A stretch of DNA of 64,000 bases from Rhodobacter maris (GCF_900217815.1 NZ_OBMT01000003.1:124001-188000); one strand, 5' to 3'. Counted from the first letter of the stretch, positions 1 to 9,290 are shown. The notes: a model not told the origin generated them from the letters alone. Program-made: numbers and translations.

Positions 1-817
1 AATCCCCGAGTTTCGCGTGCATCTCGTCGAGATCCACTTCCCCGATCGGGAACTTGTTGTCCGGGTCGTCGAAGTCATATTTGAAAAGCTGGAAATCCTT
101 TTTGTAGATCTCCCACACGAGATGGCGCGACAGGTCGTCGAAATAGTCGCTCACCTTATGCGCGCGTTTTGGCCCGTGGCCCTCGCTCTCGTTGAACTTC
201 GGGATCGCGTTCAGGTCGACCGGATGCGGTGTCTCGATATGATCGAGCACCCGTTGCATCCCTTCGTTGAACTTTTCGGTGAAAAACACCTGATCATAGC
301 GCCCGCCGTTGACGATGAAGGTCGAGATATGCCCCGACATCGCCGACCAGTGAATGTCCGGCTCCATCGGGCGGCGCCAGCGGATCGTGTCGCGGGCAAA
401 GAGCAGGAAACGGCGGAACGACTTCACCTGATCAAAGGCGAAATCATCCTCGGGGCTGCCCACTTCGATGCCATATTTCTGGATAAGTTGCGGCACGAGG
501 TTGCCGCGGTAGCGCTTGCCGTTCCTCTGGATGCCCGCGATCTTGTCAAAGAAAGAGCTGAGGATCCGCGCATAGGGGTTGCGCACACAGGTGAAGGCGT
601 AGCTCTTGTGCCCCTTCACGTTCCTTTCGATCAGTTTCTGGCTCTCTTCCTGGCTCCATTTGTGCAGCCCCGTGGTGCTGTCATGAATGTCGCCGTCAAA
701 GAATTGCCCGTGATCGGAATAGAACATGATCTGCCCGATTGAGGAGCAGGCGCATTTCGGGACGACGCGGTAGACCACGCTCTCACTCTCGGTCATCCAC
801 GTGCCGGGAAACCCCAT
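1..817 (-). CDS. Sulfotransferase family 2 protein, C-terminus cut by window edge
   Basis: The minus strand reads open from an ATG at 817 to the left edge, giving 272 residues. The start is preceded by GGAGG at an 8-base spacing. Near the N-terminus VPKCACSSI resembles the PAPS 5'-phosphosulfate loop of the Sulfotransfer_2 family, and FTCVRNPYARILSSFF matches the family's 3'-phosphate-binding strand and helix (RNPxxRxxS). Such enzymes move sulfate from PAPS to glycans or other hydroxyl acceptors. The divergent neighbour is a glycosyltransferase, which suggests a role in decorating a surface or exported glycan. The acceptor cannot be told from sequence. Confidence 0.85.
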   Translation of the reverse strand, partial: MGFPGTWMTESESVVYRVVPKCACSSIGQIMFYSDHGQFFDGDIHDSTTGLHKWSQEESQKLIERNVKGHKSYAFTCVRNPYARILSSFFDKIAGIQRNGKRYRGNLVPQLIQKYGIEVGSPEDDFAFDQVKSFRRFLLFARDTIRWRRPMEPDIHWSAMSGHISTFIVNGGRYDQVFFTEKFNEGMQRVLDHIETPHPVDLNAIPKFNESEGHGPKRAHKVSDYFDDLSRHLVWEIYKKDFQLFKYDFDDPDNKFPIGEVDLDEMHAKLGD

Positions 818-965
818 GAACTCAGCCTCCAGTTGCGATGCGTCGACCCTGCCGCACCCGATCTTGATAAATCCTTCCCGACAGGCAAGGAAGCTCTGTT
901 TTTTCAACGCCTCTTGGCGCTATTACGGCAGAGTGCAAGAAAACCGCGCAAGAGCAGTCTCCGGA
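818..965. promoter_or_regulatory. Divergent intergenic region, sulfotransferase / glycosyltransferase
   Basis: About 150 bases separate the two divergent starts and should hold both promoters. The glycosyltransferase frame stays open through this stretch back to a GTG at 801, but that extension has no family similarity I recognise and would overlap the opposing gene. No clear operator was seen. Confidence 0.4.
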
Positions 966-2540
966 ATGGCCAAAATCGCCTTCATCCTGCTGACCCACAA
1001 GGATCCCGAAGGGGTCATCGCGCAGGCCGAACGGCTGACCGCGGCGGGTGACTATGTCTCGATCCATTTTGACGCCCGCGCAAATGCGGAGGATTTCGCG
1101 CGCATCCACGCGGCGCTCGCGCCTAACCCGTCTGTCAGCTTCGCGAAGCGGCGCTGCAAATGCGGCTGGGGCGAATGGAGCCTCGTCGCGGCGACGCTCG
1201 AGGCGGTGAAGGCCGCGCTTGAGGATTTCCCGGAGGCAACGCATTTTTACATGCTCTCGGGCGATTGCATGCCGGTGAAAAGCGCCGAATTTGCGCATCG
1301 CTTCCTGGATGCGGAAAACGTCGACTATATCGAGAGCGTCGATTTTTTCGCGTCTGGCTGGATCAAGACCGGGTTCAAGGAAGAGCGGCTGATCTATCGG
1401 CACTGGTTCAACGAACGCAGCCAGCCGAAGCGTTTCTACGCTGCACTGGCGGCGCAGCAGAAGCTCGGGCTGACCCGCAAGATCCCCGACGACATCCAGA
1501 TGATGATCGGCTCGCAATGGTGGTGTCTGCGGCGGCGCACGATCGAATGGGTGCTTGAGTTCACGCGCAAGCGCCGCGACGTGATGCGCTTTTTCCGCAC
1601 CACCTGGATCCCCGACGAGACGTTTTTCCAGACCCTTGTGCGCCATCTGGTGCCGGAAAAGGAGATCCGCTCGCGCACGCTCACGTTCCTCATGTTCACC
1701 GATTACGGCATGCCGGTGACCTTCTACAATGATCATTACGACCTGCTTTTGGGGCAGGATTACCTGTTTGCGCGCAAGATCAGCCCCGATGCGCTGGCGT
1801 TGAAGGAGCGGCTTGGCGCGCTCTGGCAGCAGAAAGGCGCGCAGTTCGAGATCTCGAACGAGGGGCGGGCGCTCTTTTCCTTCGTCACCGGGCGGGGCCG
1901 GATCGGGCGGCGCTTCGGACCGCGATTCTGGGAGCGTGAGGCGAGCCTCGGACGCGAGCGCACACTGATGATCGTGGTGTGCAAGAAATGGCATGTCGCC
2001 AAGCGGCTGGTCGAGCAGGTGCATCATCGCACCGGGTTGCCGGTGGTCGAATATCTTTTCAACGAGGCGGGGGGGCTCCCCGATCTGGGCGGCATCGAGC
2101 GCACGGTGGAAAAGCGCAACCGTCACCGCCGCGCGCTTTTGCGCATGCTCTTCGATCATTTCGGAACCGATCAGATGGTGATCTGTCTTGATCCGGCCGC
2201 CATCGAGCTGATGCGCGATTTTACCGCCGACAAATGCACGACACGGGTTCTGGAAATCGCCTGCGATTTCACCGATGACTATCTGATCGGCCATGCCTGT
2301 CGCATCGGCCTTGCGGGGGAACACAGCCCGCGCGAGGTGTTGGACCGGCTCTTGCCGACGATCCGCAATGATCTGCAATATGAAAGCGAGCAGATGCGCG
2401 ATGCGCAGTTTCCGGTGTTCCTGCGGATGCGTCAGGGCGCAAGCCCGGAGGAAAATGCCGCCGCGCTTGCGGCATTCCTCGGGATCGAGCGGGAGCTTGC
2501 GCTCGAGATCGCCGCAACCGATTATCTGTTCGTCGATTGA
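966..2540 (+). CDS. Core-2/I-branching-type glycosyltransferase with C-terminal extension
   Basis: The product has 524 residues from the ATG at 966 (MAKIAFILLTHKDPE). The first 300 or so residues look like the beta-1,6-N-acetylglucosaminyltransferase family (GT14, Branch): an ILLTHKDP opening, then YMLSGDCMPVK, where SGxxxP is the family's sugar-nucleotide region, then GSQWWCLRR and IPDETFFQTL. The last 200 residues form a second domain, from about TLMIVVCKKWHVAKRL, that I recognise only as a conserved Rhodobacterales extension. Its opening resembles a nucleotide-binding fold, so it may be a kinase- or sulfotransferase-like module. The divergent sulfotransferase supports a joint glycan role. 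The ribosome site is weak, so the start is less certain than the function. Confidence 0.75.
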   Translation: MAKIAFILLTHKDPEGVIAQAERLTAAGDYVSIHFDARANAEDFARIHAALAPNPSVSFAKRRCKCGWGEWSLVAATLEAVKAALEDFPEATHFYMLSGDCMPVKSAEFAHRFLDAENVDYIESVDFFASGWIKTGFKEERLIYRHWFNERSQPKRFYAALAAQQKLGLTRKIPDDIQMMIGSQWWCLRRRTIEWVLEFTRKRRDVMRFFRTTWIPDETFFQTLVRHLVPEKEIRSRTLTFLMFTDYGMPVTFYNDHYDLLLGQDYLFARKISPDALALKERLGALWQQKGAQFEISNEGRALFSFVTGRGRIGRRFGPRFWEREASLGRERTLMIVVCKKWHVAKRLVEQVHHRTGLPVVEYLFNEAGGLPDLGGIERTVEKRNRHRRALLRMLFDHFGTDQMVICLDPAAIELMRDFTADKCTTRVLEIACDFTDDYLIGHACRIGLAGEHSPREVLDRLLPTIRNDLQYESEQMRDAQFPVFLRMRQGASPEENAAALAAFLGIERELALEIAATDYLFVD

Positions 2541-2551
2541 GGAGGTGGCCC

Positions 2552-2932
2552 GTGCCCTATGTCTATGACGATACGAACATCTTCGCCCGCATCCTGCGCG
2601 GCGAGATCCCCAACAAGACGGTGCTGGAAACCGAGCATACGCTCGCCTTCGCCGATATTGCGCCGAAGGCGCCGGTGCATGTGCTGGTGATCCCGAAGGG
2701 GCCTTACGTCACCTATGACCATTTCTGCGCCGAGGCCTCCGCGGCGGAGATCGTCGATTTTGCCCGCACCGTGTCGGAAGTGGTGAAACTTTCGGGGGCC
2801 GAGGCGCATTCGGGCGGCAAGGGCTTCCGCGCCATCACCAATGCGGGCGAGCATGGGGTGCAGGAGGTGCCGCATTTCCACATGCATATCCTCGCCGGGC
2901 GCCCGATTGGCCGGATGATCGACTTCGACTGA
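2552..2932 (+). CDS. HIT family nucleotide-binding hydrolase
   Basis: A 126-residue histidine-triad protein. It begins MPYVYDDTNIFARILRGE, the usual opening of bacterial HIT proteins, and ends with the signature HFHMHILAGR, which carries the H-x-H-x-H active site. Members hydrolyse adenosine phosphoramidates or related nucleotides in the cytoplasm. The start is a GTG at 2552, 11 bases after the previous stop, preceded by GGAGGTGG. The upstream in-frame ATG at 2537 would overlap the previous gene's stop and has no ribosome site. Probably co-transcribed with the glycosyltransferase, although the functions look unrelated. Confidence 0.9.
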   Translation: MPYVYDDTNIFARILRGEIPNKTVLETEHTLAFADIAPKAPVHVLVIPKGPYVTYDHFCAEASAAEIVDFARTVSEVVKLSGAEAHSGGKGFRAITNAGEHGVQEVPHFHMHILAGRPIGRMIDFD

Positions 2933-3019
2933 GGCAGCCTGCCGCAGCGCCGCTTGCCCCGCGCCTGCTTTTGCGGATAAATCGGGCCAAGCGTTTCAGC
3001 CCCAGACGAGGAGCCTGCC

Positions 3020-3196
3020 ATGACCAAGACCCCCGAGACCCAGACCGTGACGAGCTGGAAAGTGGCCTGTGACGGGGGATTGGGCGGGCATCCGCGGGTT
3101 TGGCTGACGATCCCGCCCGAGACGGGCGAGGTGGTCTGCCCCTACTGCAGCAAGACCTTCGTGATCGACCGCGCCCACGCGCACGCCGATCACTGA
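3020..3196 (+). CDS. Small zf-CHCC (NDUFS6-like) zinc-finger protein
   Basis: A 58-residue protein with GAGGAG just before its ATG. It carries [13 protein letters not shown], then CPYCSKTFV, then a histidine-rich end (HAHADH). The Cys...His...Cys-x2-Cys pattern and length match the alphaproteobacterial zinc-finger family PF10276, related to the mitochondrial complex I subunit NDUFS6. In alphaproteobacteria these small proteins are accessory to complex I, but the gene is not next to nuo here, so the role stays inferred. A strong terminator follows. Confidence 0.85.
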   Translation: MTKTPETQTVTSWKVACDGGLGGHPRVWLTIPPETGEVVCPYCSKTFVIDRAHAHADH

Positions 3197-3218
3197 GCCG
3201 CATCATGCGCGGCGGAGC

Positions 3219-3247
3219 GGCGGCCCCTTCGGGCCGCCTTTTCGTTT
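3219..3247 (+). terminator. Rho-independent terminator after the zinc-finger gene
   Basis: An 8-bp GC stem (GGCGGCCC / GGGCCGCC) with a CTTC loop is followed by TTTTCGTTT. It separates the upstream small genes from polA. Confidence 0.85.
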
Positions 3248-3308
3248 CTCGGGTTCCGGCCCGCGGGCCGCTGTGGCACAACGAACCGGCAAGCGAAGGG
3301 AGAGGACC

Positions 3309-6164
3309 ATGAGTTTCGGCAAGGGCTGCCATCTGCATCTGATCGACGGATCGGCCTTCATCTTCCGCGCCTATCACGCGCTGCCGCCGCTGACGCGCAA
3401 ATCCGACGGGCTGCCGGTGGGCGCCGTCGCGGGCTTTGCCAACATGATCTATCGCTATATCGAAGAGGCGAGGGGGGCGGATGCGCCGACCCATGCCGCG
3501 GTGATCTTCGATTACAGCTCGAAGACCTTCCGCAACGAGATCTACCCCGCCTACAAGGAAAACCGCCCCCCCGCGCCCGAGGATCTGCGCCCGCAATTCC
3601 CGCTCACCCGCGCGGCGACCAAGGCCTTCAACCTCGCCTGTCTCGAGATCGAGGGTTATGAGGCCGACGACATCATCGCCACGTTGGCGCGGCAGGCGCG
3701 CGAGGCGGGCGGGCGCGTCACCATCATCTCGTCCGACAAGGATCTGATGCAGCTGGTGGGCGGTGGCGTTGCGATGCTCGACGCGATGAAGAACCTCGCG
3801 ATCGGCCCCGAGGAGGTGGAGGCCAAATTCGGCGTTCGCCCCGAGAAGGTGGTGGATGTGCAGGCGCTCGCGGGCGATTCGGTCGATAACGTGCCGGGCG
3901 CGCCGGGGATCGGGATCAAGACCGCGGCCCAGCTCATTGCCGATTACGGCGATCTGGAGACGCTGCTCGCGCGGGCGGGCGAGATCAAGCAGCCCAAACG
4001 GCGTGAGACACTGATCAATTTCGCCGACCAGATCCGGGTCTCGAAGCAGCTCGTGACGCTTTGCGATACCGTGCCGCTCGACTTTGGGCTTGAGACGCTC
4101 GAGGTGAAGGAGCCCGATCCGCAAGCGTTGATGGACTTCCTCAATCAGATGGAGTTCCGCACGCTCACCAAACGCGTGGCGGACAAGTTCGGCCTGGCCG
4201 CGCCGCTTGCCAGCGAGGGTGCCCGCGGCGACAGCGTGGCCGCGAAATGGGCCGATGGCGCCGCGCCGCAGCCGCGCATCGACCCGCAAGCGGTGCCGGA
4301 GGCGCCGATCGACCCCGCCGCCTATGCCACCATCCGCGATGCGGAGACGCTGGAGGCATGGCTTGCCGAGGCGCGGGCCAAGGGCGTGCTCGCCGTGGAT
4401 ACCGAGACCACCTCGCTGGATGAAATGCGCGCCGACCTGGTCGGCATTTCGCTCGCCACCGCGCCGGGCAAGGCCTGTTACATCCCGCTGGGCCACACTG
4501 CGGGCGGTGATGACCTCTTTGGCGGCTCGGCGCGCGTTGAGGGGCAGATGGATTTCGAGGCTGCGCTGGCGCTCCTCAAGCCCGTGCTTGAGGATGAAGC
4601 GATCCTGAAGATCGGCCAGAATATGAAATATGACTGGAAGATCTTTGCCCGCCACGGCATCCGCGTCGCGCCTTTCGACGATACGATGCTGATGAGCTAT
4701 GCGCTCTTTTCCGGGCTGCACGGTCACGGGATGGATGCGCTCTCTGAGGAATATCTCGGCCATCGCCCGATCCCGATCAAGGAGCTGATCGGCGCGGGCA
4801 AATCGCAGATTACTTTTGACAAGGTGCCGCTCGACAAGGCCACGCCCTATGCCGCCGAGGATGCCGATGTCACGCTGCGGCTCTGGCGCGCCTTCAAACC
4901 GCAGTTGTCGCGCGCGCGAGTGACAACGGTTTACGAAACGCTCGAACGCCCGCTCGTCCCGGTGCTGGCCGAGATGGAAATGGCGGGCGTGAAGGTGGAT
5001 ACCTCCGTGCTCGCGCGGATGTCGAACGTGTTTGCGCAGCGCATGGCGGGGCTGGAAGAGGAAATCCAGACCCTCGCGGGCCAGCCCTTCAACGTCGGCT
5101 CGCCCAAACAGTTGGGCGAGATCCTGTTTGACGGCATGGGCGTGCCGGGCGGGCAAAAGGGCAAGACCGGTGCTTATGCGACCGGCGCCGATGTGCTTGA
5201 AGACATCACCACGATGGACGATCACAAAGAGGCGGCGGCGCTTGCTGCCAAAGTGCTCGACTGGCGCCAGATCTCGAAGCTGAAATCGACCTATACAGAT
5301 GCTCTGCAGGCCCATCTCAACCCCGATACGGGGCGGGTGCATACCTCTTACAGCATTGCGGGCGCTAACACCGGTCGCCTCGCCTCGACCGATCCGAACC
5401 TGCAAAACATCCCCGTGCGCTCGGACGAGGGGCGCCGCATCCGCGAGGCCTTCATTGCGCCCGCGGGGCGCAAGATCGTTTCGCTCGACTATTCCCAGAT
5501 CGAATTGCGCATCCTCGCCCATGTCGCCGATCTCCCCGAGATGAAGGAGGCGTTCCGGCAGGGCATCGACATTCACGCGATGACGGCATCGGAAATGTTT
5601 GGCGTTCCGGTCGAGGGGATGGACCCGATGATCCGCCGTCAGGCGAAGGCGATCAACTTCGGCGTCATCTATGGCATTTCGGGTTTTGGCCTTGCGCGCA
5701 ATCTGCGCATTCCGCGTGCCGAGGCGCAGGGCTTCATCGACCGCTATTTCGAGCGCTTTCCGGGGATCCGCGCCTATATGGAGAGCACCGTTGCCTTTGC
5801 GAAGGAGCATGGCTTCGTGCAAACGCTCTTTGGCCGCAAGATCCACACGCCCGAGATCAACGCCAAGGGGCCGGGGGCGGGCTTTGCCAAACGCGCCGCG
5901 ATCAACGCGCCGATTCAGGGCGCTGCGGCCGATGTGATCCGCCGTGCGATGATCCGCATGCCCGCCGCGATTGCGGGGCTGCCCGCGCGGATGCTGCTGC
6001 AGGTGCATGACGAGCTGATTTTCGAGGTGGAGGAGGGCGAGGTCGAACCGCTCATCGCCACCGCGCGCGCCGTGATGGAGGGGGCCGCCGATCCGGCTGT
6101 GCGTCTTTCCGTGCCGCTTGTCGTCGATGCCGGGCAGGGCGCGAACTGGGCCGAGGCGCACTGA
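3309..6164 (+). CDS. polA: DNA polymerase I
   Basis: A 951-residue family A polymerase used in Okazaki fragment processing and repair. The N-terminal 5'-3' exonuclease domain spans about 1-300 (LIDGSAFIFRAYHAL, YEADDIIATLA). The 3'-5' proofreading domain keeps the D-x-E pair at D364/E366 (VDTETTSL), so it should be active. The polymerase domain has motif A at D727 (LDYSQIELR), motif B (RRQAKAINFGVIYG) and motif C at H900-D901-E902 (QVHDELIFEV). Length is normal. The start ATG has AGGGAGAGG upstream; earlier in-frame codons to 3273 are unsupported. The gene sits alone between a terminator and the cyd promoter. Confidence 0.98.
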   Translation: MSFGKGCHLHLIDGSAFIFRAYHALPPLTRKSDGLPVGAVAGFANMIYRYIEEARGADAPTHAAVIFDYSSKTFRNEIYPAYKENRPPAPEDLRPQFPLTRAATKAFNLACLEIEGYEADDIIATLARQAREAGGRVTIISSDKDLMQLVGGGVAMLDAMKNLAIGPEEVEAKFGVRPEKVVDVQALAGDSVDNVPGAPGIGIKTAAQLIADYGDLETLLARAGEIKQPKRRETLINFADQIRVSKQLVTLCDTVPLDFGLETLEVKEPDPQALMDFLNQMEFRTLTKRVADKFGLAAPLASEGARGDSVAAKWADGAAPQPRIDPQAVPEAPIDPAAYATIRDAETLEAWLAEARAKGVLAVDTETTSLDEMRADLVGISLATAPGKACYIPLGHTAGGDDLFGGSARVEGQMDFEAALALLKPVLEDEAILKIGQNMKYDWKIFARHGIRVAPFDDTMLMSYALFSGLHGHGMDALSEEYLGHRPIPIKELIGAGKSQITFDKVPLDKATPYAAEDADVTLRLWRAFKPQLSRARVTTVYETLERPLVPVLAEMEMAGVKVDTSVLARMSNVFAQRMAGLEEEIQTLAGQPFNVGSPKQLGEILFDGMGVPGGQKGKTGAYATGADVLEDITTMDDHKEAAALAAKVLDWRQISKLKSTYTDALQAHLNPDTGRVHTSYSIAGANTGRLASTDPNLQNIPVRSDEGRRIREAFIAPAGRKIVSLDYSQIELRILAHVADLPEMKEAFRQGIDIHAMTASEMFGVPVEGMDPMIRRQAKAINFGVIYGISGFGLARNLRIPRAEAQGFIDRYFERFPGIRAYMESTVAFAKEHGFVQTLFGRKIHTPEINAKGPGAGFAKRAAINAPIQGAAADVIRRAMIRMPAAIAGLPARMLLQVHDELIFEVEEGEVEPLIATARAVMEGAADPAVRLSVPLVVDAGQGANWAEAH

Positions 6165-6370
6165 GCGCCCGTTTCACGAGAGACTCACCCTGATGTGATC
6201 GCGCGTTGCGGGTGTGATGGTGGCGCCTTTGTGCCGGGATTTGCGCATCCGAGGATGCGACAAATTTCCCGCGTCACAATTTTTTCTGGCGCATCCGGGC
6301 TGCCGCGGGGCTGATTTGGTCGTCTTAAGCTTCATAAAATAATGATCTTTCAATGGCTTCATTTGCGAAA

Positions 6371-6383
6371 GTGACGCAGTCAC
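6371..6383. promoter_or_regulatory. Palindrome GTGAC-GCA-GTCAC upstream of cydA
   Basis: A perfect 5-bp inverted repeat with a 3-base centre, 25 bases before the FNR-type box. The same element, differing only at one central base, recurs upstream of the cytochrome c' gene at 12226-12238. Its binding factor is unknown. Confidence 0.5.
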
Positions 6384-6407
6384 CGAATTTAGCCTCCTTG
6401 TAAGCAT

Positions 6408-6421
6408 TTGATCATTATCAC
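6408..6421. promoter_or_regulatory. FNR/FnrL-type box upstream of cydABX
   Basis: TTGAT-CATT-ATCAC matches the FNR consensus TTGAT-N4-ATCAA with one mismatch. It lies 124 bases before the cydA start. Control of a high-affinity bd oxidase by an FNR-type oxygen sensor fits known biology. Direction of control is not readable from the site. Confidence 0.7.
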
Positions 6422-6544
6422 TTTTTCACATGGGACATTTTGCCCACCTGCGACAGCCCGCGCAGGCGCGACAGGCCGCCGCAGGGTCCATAGCTCGAGG
6501 AACCGCCTGCACGGGACTGGGCGGCGAACCAGTTGGAGAGAACA

Positions 6545-8128
6545 ATGGAGTTCGGATTAGTCGAGCTATCTCGCCTGCAATTTGCAGCGACAGCGATGTA
6601 CCACTTCCTCTTCGTGCCCCTCACCCTCGGGCTCTCGATCATGCTGGCCACGATGGAGACGGTCTATGTGATGACCCGTCGCCCGATCTGGCGGCAGATG
6701 ACGAAGTTCTGGGGCACGCTTTTCGGTATCAACTTCGTGCTTGGCGTTTCGACCGGCATCACGATGGAATTCCAGTTCGGCATGAACTGGAGCTATTACA
6801 GCAACTACGTTGGCGATATTTTTGGCGCGCCGCTGGCGATCGAGGGGCTGATGGCCTTCTTCCTCGAAGCGACCTTCGTGGGGCTGTGGTTCTTCGGCTG
6901 GGAAAAACTGCGCCCGCGCGCGCATATGTTTGTCGGCTGGTGCGTGGCGATCGGCTCGAACTTCTCGGCGCTCTGGATTCTCATCGCCAACGGCTGGATG
7001 CAAAACCCGGTCGGGGCGGAGTTCAACCCGATGACCATGCGCATGGAGCTGGTCGACTTCTATGCCGTGCTTTTCAACCCGGTGGCGCAGGCGAAATTCG
7101 TCCATACCGTTTCGGCCGGCTATGTGACGGCCTCGATCTTTGTCGTCGGTGTGTCCTCCTGGTATCTGCTGCGGGGCCGCCATGTCGAACTGGCGCGCCG
7201 CTCCATCGCCATCGCCTCGGCCTTCGGCCTTGCCGCCTCGCTCTCGGTGATCGTGCTGGGCGACGAGTCGGGTTATGAAGCCACCCACAACCAGAAAATG
7301 AAGCTCGCCGCGATCGAGGGCATGTGGGACACGGAAAAGGCGCCTGCCTCCTTCAACCTGTTCGGCATCCCCGATCAGGAAGCGCGCGAGACCAAATATG
7401 CGATCAAGGTTCCCTTCGTGATGGGGATGATCGGCACCCGCTCGCTGACCGAAGAGATGCCGGGCATCAAGGATCTGGTGAAGGGCTCCGAGGGCCGCAT
7501 CCGGTCTGGGCTTGTTGCCTATGAGGCGCTTTTGCAGATCCGCGCCAATAAGGGCAACGTGGCGCCGGAAGTGAAAGCCAGTTTCGAGGAACATGCGTCC
7601 GACCTCGGCTATGCGCTTCTGCTTTCGTCGATGGTCGAAGATCCGCTGACCGCGACCGATGCGCAGATCGAGGCCGCCGCCTGGAAAACCGTGCCCGGCG
7701 TACTGCCGATGTTCTGGACCTTCCGGCTCATGGTGGGCTTTGGCTTCTTCATGCTGCTGATTCTGACCTACATGTTCTGGACCACCAACTTCCGCGGCGG
7801 GCGTTATCCGCAATGGGCGCTCAAGGTCTCGGTTTTCATCATCCCGATGCCCTGGCTTGCCGCCGAAATGGGCTGGTTCGTGGCCGAATTCGGTCGCCAG
7901 CCCTGGACCGTGGACGGGCTCTTGCCCACGGCGCTCTCGGCCTCGCATCTCTCGGTCTTTGATCTCGCGGTGACTTTGGGCGGCTTTGTCGCGCTCTACA
8001 CCACGCTTTTGATCATCGAGATGAAGCTGATGCTCGCGGCGATCCGCAAAGGGCCGGTGCATGATGTCGAGGCGGTTGCCGCCTGGAACGCGCGCCACGC
8101 CCCGATTGCCCCCCAACCTGCGGAGTAA
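6545..8128 (+). CDS. cydA: Cytochrome bd ubiquinol oxidase subunit I
   Basis: A 527-residue membrane protein, the quinol-oxidising and haem-bearing subunit of cytochrome bd. Landmarks match E. coli CydA: H20 and H187 as likely haem b595 and b558 ligands, E100 and E108 in the conserved LAIEGLMAFFLEATF helix, and the GWFVAEFGRQPW motif. The Q-loop region is long, as in the E. coli-type enzyme, and no cyanide-insensitive short-loop signature is obvious. The start ATG follows GGAGAG. It heads a cydA-cydB-cydX operon and allows respiration at low oxygen or under sulfide or NO stress. Confidence 0.97.
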   Translation: MEFGLVELSRLQFAATAMYHFLFVPLTLGLSIMLATMETVYVMTRRPIWRQMTKFWGTLFGINFVLGVSTGITMEFQFGMNWSYYSNYVGDIFGAPLAIEGLMAFFLEATFVGLWFFGWEKLRPRAHMFVGWCVAIGSNFSALWILIANGWMQNPVGAEFNPMTMRMELVDFYAVLFNPVAQAKFVHTVSAGYVTASIFVVGVSSWYLLRGRHVELARRSIAIASAFGLAASLSVIVLGDESGYEATHNQKMKLAAIEGMWDTEKAPASFNLFGIPDQEARETKYAIKVPFVMGMIGTRSLTEEMPGIKDLVKGSEGRIRSGLVAYEALLQIRANKGNVAPEVKASFEEHASDLGYALLLSSMVEDPLTATDAQIEAAAWKTVPGVLPMFWTFRLMVGFGFFMLLILTYMFWTTNFRGGRYPQWALKVSVFIIPMPWLAAEMGWFVAEFGRQPWTVDGLLPTALSASHLSVFDLAVTLGGFVALYTTLLIIEMKLMLAAIRKGPVHDVEAVAAWNARHAPIAPQPAE

Positions 8129-8132
8129 GATC

Positions 8133-9290
8133 ATGATTTTGCATGAACTGCTGAGTTACGAAATCCTGCGCGTGATCTGGTGGGTGCTTCTGGGCGTGCT
8201 GCTCATCGGCCTTGCCGCCACCGATGGCTTCGACATGGGCGTGGCCGCGCTCATTCCCTTCGTGGGCAAAAGCGATGCCGAACGGCGTATCGTCATCAAC
8301 ACCGTTGGCCCGGTCTGGGAGGGCAACCAGGTCTGGCTGATCCTCGGCGGCGGGGCGATCTTTGCGGCCTGGCCGATCCTCTATGCGGTCAGTTTCTCGG
8401 GCTTTTATCTGGCGATGTTCATCGTGCTGGCCTCGCTGATCCTGCGCCCCGTGGGTTTCAAATATCGCAACAAGCGTGAGGGCTTTGCCTGGCGCACCCG
8501 TTGGGACTGGGCGCTTGTCATCGGCGGCGCGGTGCCCGCGCTGATCTTTGGCGTAGCGGTCGGCAATGTGCTGCAAGGGGTGCCGTTCTCGCTGCAAGAC
8601 AACATGATGCCGATCTATCCGGGCAACTTCCTGCTCAAGCTTCTGGGCCTTTTGAACCCGTTTGCGCTCTTTGTCGGCGTGGTCTCGCTTGCGATGCATG
8701 TCAGCCACGGCGCGTCGTGGCTTGTGCTGAAGACCGAAGGCGCGGTGCAGGCGCGGGCACGGCGGATCGGCACCTATGCCGGGCTTCTGGGCATCGTCAC
8801 CTTCCTGCTCGCCGGTGTCTGGCTCGCCTTTGGCGTCGAGGGCTACCGTTACGTCTCCGAGCCCGACCATTTCGGCCCGTCGAACCCGCTTCTGAGCGAG
8901 GTCGTGCGCGGCGGCTCGTGGATCGACGCTTACACGACGCGGCCATGGATCATCATCGCGCCGATCATGGGCGTGGTGGGGCTTGCCGGTCAGGTGCTGC
9001 TGATGCGGCTCTGGAGCGGCTGGTCGGTGGTGGCAGGCAAGGTGGGGATCTTCGGCATCATCTCGACCGTGGGTCTGACGATGTTCCCCTTCATCCTGCC
9101 CTCCTCGCTGAACCCCTCCGCCTCGCTGACGGTCTGGGACAGCTCGTCCTCGCATATGACGCTCTTCATCATGCTCGTTTGCACGATCATCTTCCTGCCG
9201 ATGATCCTTGCCTACACCGCCTGGGTTTACAAGGTGCTCTGGGGCAAGGTCACGCAAGACGAGATCAACTCCAACCCCAACGCTTACTGA
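8133..9290 (+). CDS. cydB: Cytochrome bd ubiquinol oxidase subunit II
   Basis: A 385-residue polytopic membrane protein that pairs with CydA. It shows the CydB opening (IWWVLLGVLLIGLAATDGFD) and WEGNQVWLILGGGAIFAAWP, both characteristic of subunit II, and ends with a helix followed by the WGKVTQDEI tail. It starts 4 bases after the cydA stop and is followed 12 bases later by cydX, so translation is probably coupled. The longer open frame back to 8061 overlaps cydA and is not the start. Confidence 0.97.
   Translation: MILHELLSYEILRVIWWVLLGVLLIGLAATDGFDMGVAALIPFVGKSDAERRIVINTVGPVWEGNQVWLILGGGAIFAAWPILYAVSFSGFYLAMFIVLASLILRPVGFKYRNKREGFAWRTRWDWALVIGGAVPALIFGVAVGNVLQGVPFSLQDNMMPIYPGNFLLKLLGLLNPFALFVGVVSLAMHVSHGASWLVLKTEGAVQARARRIGTYAGLLGIVTFLLAGVWLAFGVEGYRYVSEPDHFGPSNPLLSEVVRGGSWIDAYTTRPWIIIAPIMGVVGLAGQVLLMRLWSGWSVVAGKVGIFGIISTVGLTMFPFILPSSLNPSASLTVWDSSSSHMTLFIMLVCTIIFLPMILAYTAWVYKVLWGKVTQDEINSNPNAY

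Larger units (their letters stand above)
6165..6544 (+). promoter_or_regulatory. 380-base cydA upstream region
   Basis: A non-coding stretch between polA and cydA. It holds an AT-rich block around 6290-6430, an FNR-type box at 6408-6421 and a separate palindrome at 6371-6383, both listed individually. In-frame codons run upstream of the cydA ATG only to 6533. A longer overlapping open frame from 6430 lies in a different frame and is a shadow. No RNA gene was seen. Confidence 0.6.

Noticed and set aside
801-965. Extended N-terminus of the glycosyltransferase from the GTG at 801
   Set aside because: It would overlap the divergent sulfotransferase start and has no family similarity.
822-2378. 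Minus-strand 518-codon frame opposite the glycosyltransferase
   Set aside because: Arg/His/Ala-rich antisense shadow without motifs; the plus-strand protein matches a known family.
2835-6161. A very long minus-strand open frame of about 1108 codons opposite polA
   Set aside because: It mirrors polA in the antisense frame. polA has all catalytic motifs, and the antisense product is Arg/His-rich with no fold; this is common in high-GC DNA.
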